60,747 nt of DNA from Roseateles sp. (GTDB taxonomy: Bacteria > Pseudomonadota > Gammaproteobacteria > Burkholderiales > Burkholderiaceae_C). The translations under genes and the position numbers were made by a program. The DNA lies in the NCBI GenBank assembly GCA_016790285.1, contig JAEUPJ010000011.1, positions 1-60,747 on the forward strand, in the 5' to 3' direction. Each line of letters starts with the position of its first letter. Position 1 is the stretch's first letter. The notes below the pieces were generated by a model, which was not told where the DNA came from, did not search any database, and worked only from the letters and a program-made list of their open reading frames with translations. Below, piece by piece: positions 45,366-54,685 of this stretch.

Positions 45366-47021
45366 GTGACGATGCAGGAGCTCGTCATCGCGCCCGTGCT
45401 GCTGCCGCTGGTGACTGCGGCGGTGCTGCTCTTGCTCGGCGAACAGCGGCGCCGCGCCGCAGCCGCGCTCAACCTCGCCTCCACGCTGGCCGGCGCGCTG
45501 CTCGCCTTTTCCCTGCTGCTGTGGGTGAACGGCCAGGAAGCGCCCGCCGCCTTCGGCGTCTACCTGCCGGGCAACTGGCCGGTGCCGGTGGGCATCGTGC
45601 TGGTGGTGGACCGGCTGTCGGCGCTGATGATGGTGCTGACCGGCAGCGCGGGCCTGGCGGCTCTGCTGTTCTCGCTCGCGCGCTGGCACCGCGCGGGGGT
45701 GCACTTCCATCCGCTGTTCCAGCTCCAGTTGATGGGGCTGTACGGCGCCTTCCTCACCGCCGACCTGTTCAACCTGTTCGTCTTCTTCGAGGTGCTGCTG
45801 GCGGCGTCGTACGGGCTGCTGATGCACGGCGGCGGTGGCGACCGCGTGCGTGCCGGCCTGCACTACATCGCGGTCAATCTCGTGGCCTCGCTGCTGTTCC
45901 TGATCGGCGTGGCGCTGATCTACGGCGTGACGGGCACGCTGAACATGGCCGACATCGCGCAGAAGCTCGCCACGGTGCCGGACAGCGATCGTGGCCTGCT
46001 CGGTGCCGGCGCGGCCATCCTGTCCATCGCATTCCTCGCCAAGGCCGCGCTGTGGCCGCTGAACTTCTGGCTGCCCCCGGCCTATGCGGCAGCGGGCGCA
46101 CCGGTTGCAGCGGTGTTCGCCATCCTCACCAAAGTGGGCGTCTATGCGGTGCTGCGGATGTGGACGCTGTGCTTTCCCGCCAGCGCCGGCCCGTGGGCGC
46201 TGTTCGGCGGCGAGGCGCTGGTGTGGGGCGGCCTGGCCACGCTGGCGTTCGGCGCGCTGGGCATGATGGCCTCGCAGCGGCTGGACCGGCTGGACCGGCT
46301 GGACCGGCTGGCCGGCTACAGCGTCATCACGTCCTCCGGCACGCTGCTCGCCGCCATCGGCTTCGACGCACCGGCCCTCACCGCCGGGGCTCTGTTCTAC
46401 CTGGCCAGCTCCACGCTGGCTGGCTGCACGCTGTTCCTGCTCGTGGAGTTGCTGGAGCGCGCCCGGCAGGTCGAGCTCGCGCCGCAGCCTGACGATGACG
46501 ACCACCTGCCCGACTTCCTCGACGCCGAGCCGCCCTCCGACGCCAACCTCGACGACGACGAGCAGGTGCTCATCGGCCGCGCCATTCCCGCGACCCTCGC
46601 CTTCCTGGGCCTCGCCTTCCTGCTGTGCACGCTGGTGGTCGCGGGCCTGCCGCCGATGTCCGGCTTCATCGGCAAGCTGGCCATGCTGTCGGCACTGGTT
46701 GGTGGTGCGCCGGGCATTGGCGGTACGGTGATGTTCATGCTGCTCATCGTCTCCGGGCTGCTGGCCACCACGGCGCTGCTGCGCGTGGGCATCCGCCACT
46801 TCTGGGCTCCGCAGAACCGCCCGGCGCCGCGGCTGCATCTCGCCGAAGGCCTGCCCATCGCGCTGCTGCTCGGGGCCTGCCTGCTGCTGGTGGTGGGCGG
46901 CGAGCCGGTGCTGGCCTATGCCCGCGCCACGGCCGACACGCTGCACCAGCCGCAGCACTACATCGACGCCGTCTTCGGTGCGCGGCCGCTGCCCGGCGTG
47001 AGGGAAGGGGCCAAGCCATGA
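45366..47021 (+). CDS. mnhD: Mrp-type Na+(K+)/H+ antiporter subunit D
   Basis: Proton-translocating subunit related to NuoM/NuoN, with about 14 transmembrane helices over 551 aa. Conserved charged sites lie in FFEVLLAASYGLL (Glu) and LSIAFLAKAALWPLNFWLPPAYAAA (Lys). An acidic loop (PDDDDHLPDFLDAEPPSDANLDDDEQ region) splits the last third, and a three-fold LDR repeat (9-bp units near 46281-46307) precedes helix 9-10. GTG is preferred as start because GAGGAG lies five bases before it; an ATG follows two codons later. The open frame continues upstream into the IS30 fragment, but this is fortuitous. Subunits A, B and C are missing. Confidence 0.9.
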   Translation: MTMQELVIAPVLLPLVTAAVLLLLGEQRRRAAAALNLASTLAGALLAFSLLLWVNGQEAPAAFGVYLPGNWPVPVGIVLVVDRLSALMMVLTGSAGLAALLFSLARWHRAGVHFHPLFQLQLMGLYGAFLTADLFNLFVFFEVLLAASYGLLMHGGGGDRVRAGLHYIAVNLVASLLFLIGVALIYGVTGTLNMADIAQKLATVPDSDRGLLGAGAAILSIAFLAKAALWPLNFWLPPAYAAAGAPVAAVFAILTKVGVYAVLRMWTLCFPASAGPWALFGGEALVWGGLATLAFGALGMMASQRLDRLDRLDRLAGYSVITSSGTLLAAIGFDAPALTAGALFYLASSTLAGCTLFLLVELLERARQVELAPQPDDDDHLPDFLDAEPPSDANLDDDEQVLIGRAIPATLAFLGLAFLLCTLVVAGLPPMSGFIGKLAMLSALVGGAPGIGGTVMFMLLIVSGLLATTALLRVGIRHFWAPQNRPAPRLHLAEGLPIALLLGACLLLVVGGEPVLAYARATADTLHQPQHYIDAVFGARPLPGVREGAKP

Positions 47022-47506
47022 GGCTCTGGCTGCCCGCGCCGCTGCTGTCCGCCGCGCTGCTGGCGCTGTGGCTGGTCTTGAACCCGCCGCTCGGCTTCGG
47101 ACAGGTGCTGCTGGGCGCCGCCGTGGCCGCGGTGATGCCGCTGCTGCTGGCACCGCTGCGTCCAGCGGCCGGCCCGCTGCGAAATCCATTGACGCTGGCG
47201 AAGCTCATCCTGCACGTCGGCGTCGACGTCGTCGCGTCGACGCTCGACGTGGCCCGCGGCGTCCTGCGCGCCAACGTCCGGCCGCCGCAAGGCTGCTTCG
47301 TCACCGTGCCCCTGGACCTGCGCGACGCCCAAGCGCTCGCAGCGCTGGCCATGATCACGACGGTGGTCCCGGGCACCGTTTGGTGCGAGCTCGCACCTGA
47401 CCGCAGCGCACTGCGCCTGCACGTATTCGACCTCGACGACGAGCCGGCCTTCATCGCTCACTACAAGGCCCGCTACGAGCGGCCGTTGCTGGAGATCTTC
47501 GAATGA
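47018..47506 (+). CDS. mnhE: Mrp-type antiporter subunit E
   Basis: 162-aa membrane subunit with two or three N-terminal helices and a soluble C-terminal domain containing ITTVVPGTVWCEL and HVFDLDDE, typical of MnhE/PhaE. ATGA overlap with mnhD. Confidence 0.92.
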   Translation: MRLWLPAPLLSAALLALWLVLNPPLGFGQVLLGAAVAAVMPLLLAPLRPAAGPLRNPLTLAKLILHVGVDVVASTLDVARGVLRANVRPPQGCFVTVPLDLRDAQALAALAMITTVVPGTVWCELAPDRSALRLHVFDLDDEPAFIAHYKARYERPLLEIFE

Positions 47507-47781
47507 CTTCCGTCCTCTCGATGGCCATCGCGGCAACGCTGGTGCTCTATGCCCTGGCGATGGTCGTGGGCCTGGTGCGGCTGATGCGCGGCCCGAGCGC
47601 CCAGGATCGCGTGCTGGCGCTGGACTTCCTGTTCGTCGTGGGCCTGCTGATGCTGCTGGTGCTGGCCATCCGCAACGACAGCAGCGTCTACTTCGAGGCC
47701 GCCCTGCTCATGGCCCTGTTCGGCTTCGTCAGCTCGGTGGCACTGGCCAAGTTCCTGCTGCGTGGCGAGGTGATCGAATGA
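47503..47781 (+). CDS. mnhF: Mrp-type antiporter subunit F
   Basis: 92-aa subunit with three transmembrane helices and the family motif LVRLMRGPSAQDRVLALDF between the first two. Overlaps subunits E and G by four bases each. Confidence 0.93.
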   Translation: MTSVLSMAIAATLVLYALAMVVGLVRLMRGPSAQDRVLALDFLFVVGLLMLLVLAIRNDSSVYFEAALLMALFGFVSSVALAKFLLRGEVIE

Positions 47782-48134
47782 TCGAACTCCTCGTTGCCGC
47801 GCTGCTGCTGGCCAGCGGCGGCTTCGTGCTGACCGCCGCACTCGGCCTGTGGCGGCTGCCGGACTTCTTCCTGCGCATGCACGCCCCCGCGCTGGCCTCC
47901 ACCCTCGCGGCCTGGCTGGCCGCGGCGGCTTGCATCGTGCACTTCTCGGCGGGCGAGGCCGGCCTGTCGCTGCAGGCCTGGGCGGTGGTCATCCTGCTGT
48001 CCATCACCGCGCCGGTGACGACGCTGATGCTGGCTCGCGCGGCGCTGTTCCGCCGGCGCCGCGCCGGTGATCCGCTGCCGCCACCGCTGGCCGCCGGCGA
48101 TTCGTCAGACGAGGCGGACGGCCGGGTGCATTGA
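47778..48134 (+). CDS. mnhG: Mrp-type antiporter subunit G
   Basis: 118-aa subunit with three helices. The conserved ALGLWRLPDFFLRMHAPALASTL loop identifies MnhG/PhaG. The C terminus is a polar tail. Last gene of the antiporter operon. Confidence 0.93.
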   Translation: MIELLVAALLLASGGFVLTAALGLWRLPDFFLRMHAPALASTLAAWLAAAACIVHFSAGEAGLSLQAWAVVILLSITAPVTTLMLARAALFRRRRAGDPLPPPLAAGDSSDEADGRVH

Positions 48135-48673
48135 AAAGCCCGACTGGCGCAGCTCACGACGCTGAGCATGCGAGTGGGTAGCAAGTTCAGAGTTCGCCGA
48201 GTGCGCCCACTAGGTCGATGGCGCAAATGGCTGAAAGGCCGAGCCGATGGTAGTGACCGACCGCGCAGCAGCCCTCACTGCACCACGGAACTCCGCGTCC
48301 GAAACTAGCGGCTGGGCCGTCGGCTTTCAACGTCCAATATTCGCGGGAATGGCCTTTCAGGTCATGAACGCGAACGACCGAGATCAGCCTGCTGCTGCGG
48401 CTGGCTGAATTTCAGCTTTGGGCACTTTGCTGACGCCCTCGACGCTTGGGCGTGTGGCTGCCACGTGGCCAATGTGGAAGGTCGAGATCAACGACGAAGG
48501 GCGACACTGCCGCCGTTGCCTTTGTCGGCGTACGTGGCCGTTGCTGACGATGAACCTGCCTCAGCAACTCATGTCGGACAGGTGTCGGTCAACGAAGTCG
48601 CGGTCCCTTGACAGCCAGCGACCTGGATCGCCTGCACGGCGCCGGCCGTGGGTTTGCAGAAGCAGCCTTCTGA
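48135..48673. other. Gene-free spacer with a dispersed repeat copy
   Basis: No coding frame that can be supported. An inverted copy of the CAAAGTGCCCAAAG word lies at 48413-48434. It separates the antiporter operon from a convergent channel gene. Confidence 0.5.
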
Positions 48674-49312
48674 TCATGTTCGGCTTTTTGCCGATGCTGC
48701 CGGCACGCGCCGCTTGGCCCACCAGAGCAACAGCGCGCCCAGCGCAACGCCGGCCAGTGGCGCATAGGCGTTCAGACGCATCAGCGTGGGTGTGCAGGCA
48801 AAGGAGAAGATCGCCAAGCCGATCAGATTGCGCCGGTGCGTGGCCAGTGCCTTGGCGGGCGAGCAGTGTTCGGCCACCACCAGGTTGCGCCGCATGGCGA
48901 GCCAGAAGAACAAGGTCTGCGTCAGCAGGATCAACCCGATCACCGGCACATAGACCAGCAATGCGGCCAGGTTGGTGGTGTAGCGCCCCAGCAGGGCCGA
49001 GGCGAAAGGGAAGAAGCTGATCAACGCCAGAAACGTCAGCGCACAAACCAGCAGTGGCAGATCGATCTCCCGCACCTGCTCCGCCAGACGGTGGTGCCAG
49101 ACCCAGAACAGGCCCAGCATCGCGAAGCTGAAGGCATAGGCGCCGATCACATAGCCGTGGTGAAGCAGCGCGTGCAACAGGTCCTCAGTCGAGTGCCTGT
49201 CAGTCAGCTCGGGAACCTTGACCTCCAGCACCAGGATGGTCATCGCGATGGCGAAGACGCCGTCGACCAGGGTTTCAAGTCGCGCACGGTGGATGCGAAA
49301 TGAGCTGCTCAT
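48674..49312 (-). CDS. TMEM175/DUF1211-family potassium channel-like protein
   Basis: 212-aa membrane protein with six hydrophobic segments. The first contains RLETLVDGVFAIAMTILVLEVKVPE, which fits the (F/V)SDGVFAIAxTLL signature lining the pore of bacterial TMEM175 channels. A second conserved block is FWVWHHRL. Bacterial members conduct K+. The start MSSSFRIH is followed directly by the signature. It lies convergent to the antiporter operon, an interesting partner for ion homeostasis, but there is no operon link. Confidence 0.85.
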   Translation of the reverse strand: MSSSFRIHRARLETLVDGVFAIAMTILVLEVKVPELTDRHSTEDLLHALLHHGYVIGAYAFSFAMLGLFWVWHHRLAEQVREIDLPLLVCALTFLALISFFPFASALLGRYTTNLAALLVYVPVIGLILLTQTLFFWLAMRRNLVVAEHCSPAKALATHRRNLIGLAIFSFACTPTLMRLNAYAPLAGVALGALLLWWAKRRVPAASAKSRT

Positions 49313-50004
49313 GGGATCAGCCGCCTTTGCGAAGTGTGTGCGTAACCCAGCATATCGGGCGACGCCGCCCAGAGTCTCTCGTGCGCCTGCCAGTGCCGGC
49401 GTGGCCCGAAGCCTTGCGGACCTGGATTGGCTTGTGACTCGCCCAGCCCGAAAGTTGCGCCTCGCGCCCGATGGCCTTTGGGAAGCAGCTGCTCGCAATG
49501 CCGGATGACTGCAGCGCTCCCAAGACCGGTCGTTGAAGCTGGCGGCCCGCCGGATGGGTCAATGACTGCATCATTTCACGCACGGCAAACGCAGTTCTGT
49601 GGCGCGACCGGCAGCAACCGCTACACAGGCGCCGGTCGAGCGGAGAGGGCGGCTCCAGGCTGATTGCTGTCCTTGGCAATTGGCCTCCGAGGGTCAGCAA
49701 TGTGCCCAAAGCGGTAGGTCGAGATCGGCCGTGGTAGACGGCCCCGCAGCGGGTGCCGTCAGTCGCAGCCAGGCGCAGAGTTCACAGTGCTCGGCATGAA
49801 GCCGTCATCGGTTGCTGCGACAACTGACCTGCTTCAACGACCGGTGTTGAGGGTACTGCGGTCACCCCGGTCGGCAGGTCGCGGCTTGCCAAGTGGCACA
49901 CGGTGGGTGTCTGCCGCTCGATGGGGTCACAGCCACGCTTCTAAGCAGATTTGTTGTCAACCACCGAGCCCGGATAGGCGTCCTTCGACGCTCGCTTGAG
50001 CCTG
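49313..50004. other. Gene-free region with degenerate dispersed repeats
   Basis: No supportable gene in about 690 bases. A 15-bp word ACCGGTCGTTGAAGC at 49525-49539 is repeated inverted at 49831-49845, and similarity extends imperfectly about 20 bases outward. CAATGTGCCCAAAGCGG lies between them (49698-49714). Related words occur at 6.4 and 48.4 kb. Confidence 0.6.
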
Positions 50005-50298
50005 CTAGGTCTTCTTGGCTGCCTCGGCTACGCCACCGAGTGCAGTGACACCTGCAAACGCCCCGCCGACCAACAGCAGCACGAGTCCGACTCCGATCAA
50101 CTGCATTCCGGGGGGGTAGCCTTTTATTGCATCGAAGAACTTCGTCAATGCATTGATGTTGCCCTCAAGCGAGTCGGCCTTTGTCTTGAACTCCCCCGGC
50201 GGGTTCTTCCGATTCCAGTCGGCGACCGACATGTAGGCGCCGACCAGTATCAGCAGCAGACCGACCACCGCAATGGCAACAGATATCCAGATAGGCAT
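50005..50298 (-). CDS. Small two-pass membrane protein
   Basis: 97-aa protein: helix 1 at residues 3-22 (ISVAIAVVGLLLILVGAYM), a polar loop of about 45 residues (DWNRKNPPGEFKTKADSLEGN), helix 2 at 66-88, and a short basic tail ending AAKKT. It begins 12 bases after the protease gene stop with a strong GGAGGAAG, so the two are one transcription unit. No family recognised. Small size and two helices recall holins or membrane effectors, but this is only an analogy. Confidence 0.75.
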   Translation of the reverse strand: MPIWISVAIAVVGLLLILVGAYMSVADWNRKNPPGEFKTKADSLEGNINALTKFFDAIKGYPPGMQLIGVGLVLLLVGGAFAGVTALGGVAEAAKKT

Positions 50299-50310
50299 CG
50301 TTCTTCCTCC

Positions 50311-51399
50311 TCAGGTGAAGTTGAATCTCTTCAGGAGTTGCTGGTCCAGGGACCACGCGTCTTGCACATAGTGGGCGTGCGAACTCCTGGCGCCTCTCAG
50401 TGAGGAGGAACCAACATAGGTTCCGAGTAACTCGTCGCTGCCGTAGGTAAAGACCGCAGCGCCCGAGTCGCCGCCGGTGAGGATGTTGCTGGGACCGATG
50501 AGCCAGCAGTTGCGCCACTTGATGTCGTGGCCGGCGACCTCTTCTAGGCCTCCGATCAGTACAGCCATGTCAACGTGGCCGCTTGTAGCCCCGTTCGCAT
50601 AGACCCTTTCCTCACCCTGTCGCGGCCTCATGCCGCGAAATCCCGTCATACGTTGATTCAGTGCGGGCGTGGCAATCCAGGGGGGTGTCTCGATGACCGC
50701 GACATCCCAGTCCGCGTCCCCGTGTCGCAGTGCGACGCTGTGCATGACGACCTCACCAAGCCGCTTTCGGCGACGCCACAGGAACTGGCTCTGGAAGTAG
50801 TCGCAGCGCGAGTCGCGGCCGTTTGGGAACACATGGCCCGCGGTGAGGTAATGGTTGCGGCCCAGGCGGAAACCAAGCGTACCCAAGCTGCCGGTTTCAG
50901 CGCAGCAAATCTGGTACTTGCTCGGCCCGAGCAACTTGTCACCTATACGTTCGGCGAACGAGGTGCTCCCTCGTGGTTCGTCCGCGACCATGGCGAGGAG
51001 GGGCAACTTTGTCTTCGGCAGTTCAAGCTGGCCGACTACCGCCTCGGTGAGCAGATCTTCGATGGGCACGGGTCGCGAAACCGTGCGCTCAGATGGTTCG
51101 AGTGAGAGCCGACCATACACGACCTTGTACGTCAGCAGTACCAATGGCGACTTCGGGGCGCCGTCCCAGGACCAGCCGAACCCGTAGCCCCAGGCCTCGG
51201 GACCCGGTTCCCTGAAAGGCACACCTTGGACTGTCGCCTGATAGTAGAGATCTTGCAATTGCTGTGGCGTCCGGCGTTCTCCGGAGGGGCCGTGCTGCCG
51301 GAACCAACTGCGGAGCTTGGCCATGTCTTCGGCAAGCGCGGTGTCGCGCGTCGATGCTTCGCCGGAGTCCGAATCGGGTGTCGTCTGCCAGAGCCACAT
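50311..51399 (-). CDS. Trypsin-like serine protease without signal peptide
   Basis: 362-aa protein with a chymotrypsin-fold C-terminal domain. The catalytic triad is His189 (YLTAGHVFP), Asp232 (DADWDVAVIE) and Ser312 (TGGDSGAAVF). The N-terminal 150 residues are a separate domain of unknown type (LRSWFRQHG, GYGFGWSWDGAP). There is no signal peptide or membrane helix, so it should act in the cytoplasm. GAGGAG lies six bases before the ATG. It is followed by the small membrane protein and preceded by a 446-base gap from the peptidoglycan-hydrolase gene. Confidence 0.85.
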   Translation of the reverse strand: MWLWQTTPDSDSGEASTRDTALAEDMAKLRSWFRQHGPSGERRTPQQLQDLYYQATVQGVPFREPGPEAWGYGFGWSWDGAPKSPLVLLTYKVVYGRLSLEPSERTVSRPVPIEDLLTEAVVGQLELPKTKLPLLAMVADEPRGSTSFAERIGDKLLGPSKYQICCAETGSLGTLGFRLGRNHYLTAGHVFPNGRDSRCDYFQSQFLWRRRKRLGEVVMHSVALRHGDADWDVAVIETPPWIATPALNQRMTGFRGMRPRQGEERVYANGATSGHVDMAVLIGGLEEVAGHDIKWRNCWLIGPSNILTGGDSGAAVFTYGSDELLGTYVGSSSLRGARSSHAHYVQDAWSLDQQLLKRFNFT

Positions 51400-51845
51400 T
51401 GCTACTCCTCAAGCGCTTTGTGCTTTGCTATTTAGTCTCGTTTGACCCCGAGGATGAGCCTACCCGTTGCATCATCAAATCGGTGGACTGATTTCCCGAA
51501 ATCGAGCAGCACAGGACGTATTGGACCAGGTCGCCATCCGGCGAGCCCGCTGGGTTGTCGGCTGATGGCTCGCAAGAAGGGCTCCCGAAGTGGGTGGCGC
51601 ACACGGTCAAGGCCGAGCGTGATTCGGTCCATGCCTCGTATCGTCTTGCGCCTTCACACCGCTTGCCAGTCGGATTGACGAGGGGGTTTTCAGGCCTTCC
51701 CTAAAAGACGTTTGGGCCTTGCGCGTCAGGCTTCAGATGGAAGGCAGGGCGCGTGAGTTCGCGCCGTTCAATCTCGGCACCAATTGCTTGGCGACTACGT
51801 CGACGAACTGGGCCTCGATCGAGCGGAATATGGGACGCAAACTGG
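51400..51845. other. Spacer within the protease/hydrolase cluster
   Basis: No frame here has convincing protein-like composition. It probably carries the promoter of the protease and small membrane protein genes; no clear element was recognised. Confidence 0.45.
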
Positions 51846-54677
51846 TTACGCAACACCACCCTGTGAGTCACCCGGCATTGCGCAGCGAACAATCTCGTAC
51901 GAGTCCGAAGGGAACAGAGTGACCGACACATCGCCCCGCTGGCCTTGATTGCCGCCGAGGACGACCCAGCCGTTGGACATCTTGCCGACCAGGAAGGCCA
52001 CGTGGTTTTGCGGCGTCTTCTTCACCCCCACCTTGGTTTCGCGCAGAAGCACGACGGCACCGTAGCTGTCGTCACCAACCACGCGCCCCCATTTCTCCCA
52101 GTTCCCCGCGCCTTCGGGCGTCTTTGTCGGCGGTTTGGGGCCGACTTCCTGAATCACCCAGGCCACGAAGCACGCGCACCAGGGGGTGTTCTCGGGATCT
52201 TCCTGCTCCAGATTGAGCGCGGCCAGGAACTTGCGCACCTCTTCCTTGTCGGTGGTCTCGTTGAGGCCGAGTTGAGAGATGGCACGCGACATCCAGCGGT
52301 CGGCGTCGACCGCCAAGCCACCTCCGGAATCGATGATGCGCCAGGTCTGGTCGCCGATCACGCCATCGGGCGCCAGGCCGGCCCGCCCCTGCAGCAGGCG
52401 GACGGCTGCATGGAGCTTGTCGTCGAACACGTCGCCCTCGCCCCGCGCCTGCGCGGGAATGCCCAGCGTGCGCACCAGACGGTCGCGTAAATCGGGAATG
52501 AGCTCGTTCCTCTCGTCCCGTTTGAGGGTCGGACGCGCAGCCACCGACAAGGAGCGCCGCTGGATGATTGCCTCGTAGAGCGCGCCGTCGAGCTCCGCGC
52601 CGACGCTCATGCCGAGCTGGGCGCGGCGCTCCTGGATGGCGGTGCGGGTGGTGTCATCGAATACGCCGGTGGCTGGCACCAGCAGCTTGCGCTGGACCTC
52701 CCGGATCTCGTCAATGCTGAGCGTCGCCTCAAGCTTCGAGGTGACATCCGTCGTGCCCGAGGCCGGCCGCAGGCCGGGCCCGGGGGCGGACGCGGGCGCA
52801 GACCCGGCCTTGTCGGAGGGGCCGGGTGTCGGGGAGGGCGCCGGCGCCGTGGTGGCCTTCTTCTCGTCGGAGGAAACTCCCGAGGCGCGCAGCTTGACCA
52901 GGCGGCCCAGCGTGTCGAACCAGAAGGGGGCGCCCAGGCTCAGCGCCACCGCCGTCAGCAGCCAGCCGACGAGTGCACCGTTGAGCGCGGCGTCGCCGAG
53001 CAACGAGAACGTGCCGCAGCCTTCGTTGGCGCTGGTGCTGGTGCCGGCACTGGTCGTGGTGGTGGTGCTGGTGATCTCGTTGGTAATGGAGCTGGTGGTG
53101 ACGGTGGTGGTGCTCCGACCCGTGCCGTCGCTGCCATTCAAGCTGCAACTGCTCAGCTTCGTCGTGCTGACCTGGCGAGCCAGCACGGAAGGCTCGAAGC
53201 CCAGCGGCAGCGGGAAGGGCTGCTGAGCCTGGCGGCGCTCGATGCAGGCGTCGTGCAACGGGCTGTCCTTCTCGAACTGCATGCCGCATTCCGCCTTGGC
53301 GCGCGCGACCTCGGACGACGGCTGCACGAAGCGGAACAACTCGCCCGTGCGCGCATGCAGGGCCTGCACGTCCAGGCGCAGGGCGTCCAGGGTGCGCGAG
53401 GCCTTGCCTTTGGGGTCCGGCGTCTTCAGTTGGATCAAGCCCATGTCCGACCCGATGGCTGCCAGCGAGCGCTGCACCACCGCCACGCGTTCGATCAAGC
53501 GATCATCGAGGCGCAGCGGTCGCCCTTGGGCCGTGCTTTCGGCGCGGCCGGTCGCCAGCTCGCGCTCCAGGTTGTAGACCTGGTCCAGCCACAGCAACGC
53601 GGGTGTAAAGGACTTGCCTTTCTCTGCCACGCCGTACCCGGCCAGGTCGGCCCTCACTGGCTTTCTGCAGGCCGGCGTGGACGCTGACTTGGAATCGACG
53701 GTCACAGCCGCAGCAGGCCGCTGTCCTGAAGCGGCGCAATGCGCACCGTAGACCGCGTCGTCCTGGCATTTCGCCGTTTCGGCGCCCGTGCAGGTCAGCG
53801 TGAAGAAGCTCTTCTCGCTGATGAAGGCGTCGTCCTTGAGTTGCGTGATGAGCGCTCTGACGTCGTTCTGAACCTGCGTGTAGCGCTCGGTCAAGGTATC
53901 GGTGTTGGCGACAGCGCGGGGCGCGGAAGCCCCAGCGGCCACGGACCGCACGGTATCGACGACAACGGCCATGTCGGCCAATTGCTTGCGCATTTCCGCA
54001 TCGCCCCACAGCGTGCGGGCGATCATGATCGAGTCGGCGTTCAGCCCCACCGTGATGATCAGCGCGATCAGCAAGGTCCAGCGCTGCGAGGAGCGCTTGA
54101 ACCAGCCTTTGGAGCGCTCACCGATGTCGGCAAACCAGCGGGCGATGTCAGCCTCGAAGGCCGTCCAGTCGCCACTGCCGCCGGCGCCACCGCGCAGGCC
54201 GGCGCTGTCGGCCGTGGCCAGGCGCAGCGAGGCGACGAAATCGGCGCCGCCCGGCGTGCCCGCCGTGCGGCGCAGTGCCGTGCTCACCGGCGCGGCCCGG
54301 GAGACGGCGGCCGCCGCCGGATCCGACACCGCAGGCGCTGCCGGCCGCAGGCTGGCCATGAAGCCGGCCGGCGTGAAGCCCAGGACCTTGGGGTGGTTGC
54401 CGTGGCCCAGCACGGCCAGGAACACCTTGGCGAAGACGTCCTCGGGAATGTAGGAGGGTGCGCGGCCGCCCTTGCCGTCGGCCATGGAGACGATGAGCGG
54501 GTGCTCGAAGAACGCTCGGGTCAGCGCCTGGTCCTCGCCGAAGGCCGAGCTCACGGTCTTCTTCATGTGGCGGCTGCGCCAGCGCATGGCGGAGTTGACG
54601 ACGTACTCCTGGATAGTCGTGACGAAAAGGCTCAGCACGGCATAGAGCAGTGCCAGGCCGAGGGCAACGTCGATCAT
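51846..54677 (-). CDS. Three-pass membrane protein with two peptidoglycan-binding domains and a C-terminal CHAP/NlpC-like peptidase
   Basis: 943 aa. Order: TM1 at 3-25; a basic segment with FYEHP-like AFFEHPLIV and PSYIPEDVF, typical of a widespread uncharacterised membrane family; TM2 at 200-220; a 340-residue region with helices, several cysteines and a Ser/Thr-rich stretch (520-550); TM3 at 565-588; a Pro/Ala-rich linker; two PG_binding_1-like domains (about 650-695 and 725-782, the second with FDDKLHAAVRLLQGRAGLAPDG); and a TIGR02594/CHAP-like peptidase with Cys834 (TPWCACFVAWV), His892 (NHVAFLVG) and Asn910 (GGNQG). Positive residues flank TM1, TM2 and TM3 so that the hydrolase domain is predicted on the cytoplasmic side, which is odd for a wall hydrolase. 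It starts nine bases after the upstream fusion gene. Confidence 0.85.
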   Translation of the reverse strand: MIDVALGLALLYAVLSLFVTTIQEYVVNSAMRWRSRHMKKTVSSAFGEDQALTRAFFEHPLIVSMADGKGGRAPSYIPEDVFAKVFLAVLGHGNHPKVLGFTPAGFMASLRPAAPAVSDPAAAAVSRAAPVSTALRRTAGTPGGADFVASLRLATADSAGLRGGAGGSGDWTAFEADIARWFADIGERSKGWFKRSSQRWTLLIALIITVGLNADSIMIARTLWGDAEMRKQLADMAVVVDTVRSVAAGASAPRAVANTDTLTERYTQVQNDVRALITQLKDDAFISEKSFFTLTCTGAETAKCQDDAVYGAHCAASGQRPAAAVTVDSKSASTPACRKPVRADLAGYGVAEKGKSFTPALLWLDQVYNLERELATGRAESTAQGRPLRLDDRLIERVAVVQRSLAAIGSDMGLIQLKTPDPKGKASRTLDALRLDVQALHARTGELFRFVQPSSEVARAKAECGMQFEKDSPLHDACIERRQAQQPFPLPLGFEPSVLARQVSTTKLSSCSLNGSDGTGRSTTTVTTSSITNEITSTTTTTSAGTSTSANEGCGTFSLLGDAALNGALVGWLLTAVALSLGAPFWFDTLGRLVKLRASGVSSDEKKATTAPAPSPTPGPSDKAGSAPASAPGPGLRPASGTTDVTSKLEATLSIDEIREVQRKLLVPATGVFDDTTRTAIQERRAQLGMSVGAELDGALYEAIIQRRSLSVAARPTLKRDERNELIPDLRDRLVRTLGIPAQARGEGDVFDDKLHAAVRLLQGRAGLAPDGVIGDQTWRIIDSGGGLAVDADRWMSRAISQLGLNETTDKEEVRKFLAALNLEQEDPENTPWCACFVAWVIQEVGPKPPTKTPEGAGNWEKWGRVVGDDSYGAVVLLRETKVGVKKTPQNHVAFLVGKMSNGWVVLGGNQGQRGDVSVTLFPSDSYEIVRCAMPGDSQGGVA

Positions 54678-54685
54678 GGTGCTGT

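Noticed and set aside
45135-47021. A single 628-codon transposase-antiporter fusion protein
   Set aside because: The frame is open by chance across the junction. A GAGGAG followed by GTG/ATG lies exactly at the antiporter start, and the IS30 part is incomplete and mutated.
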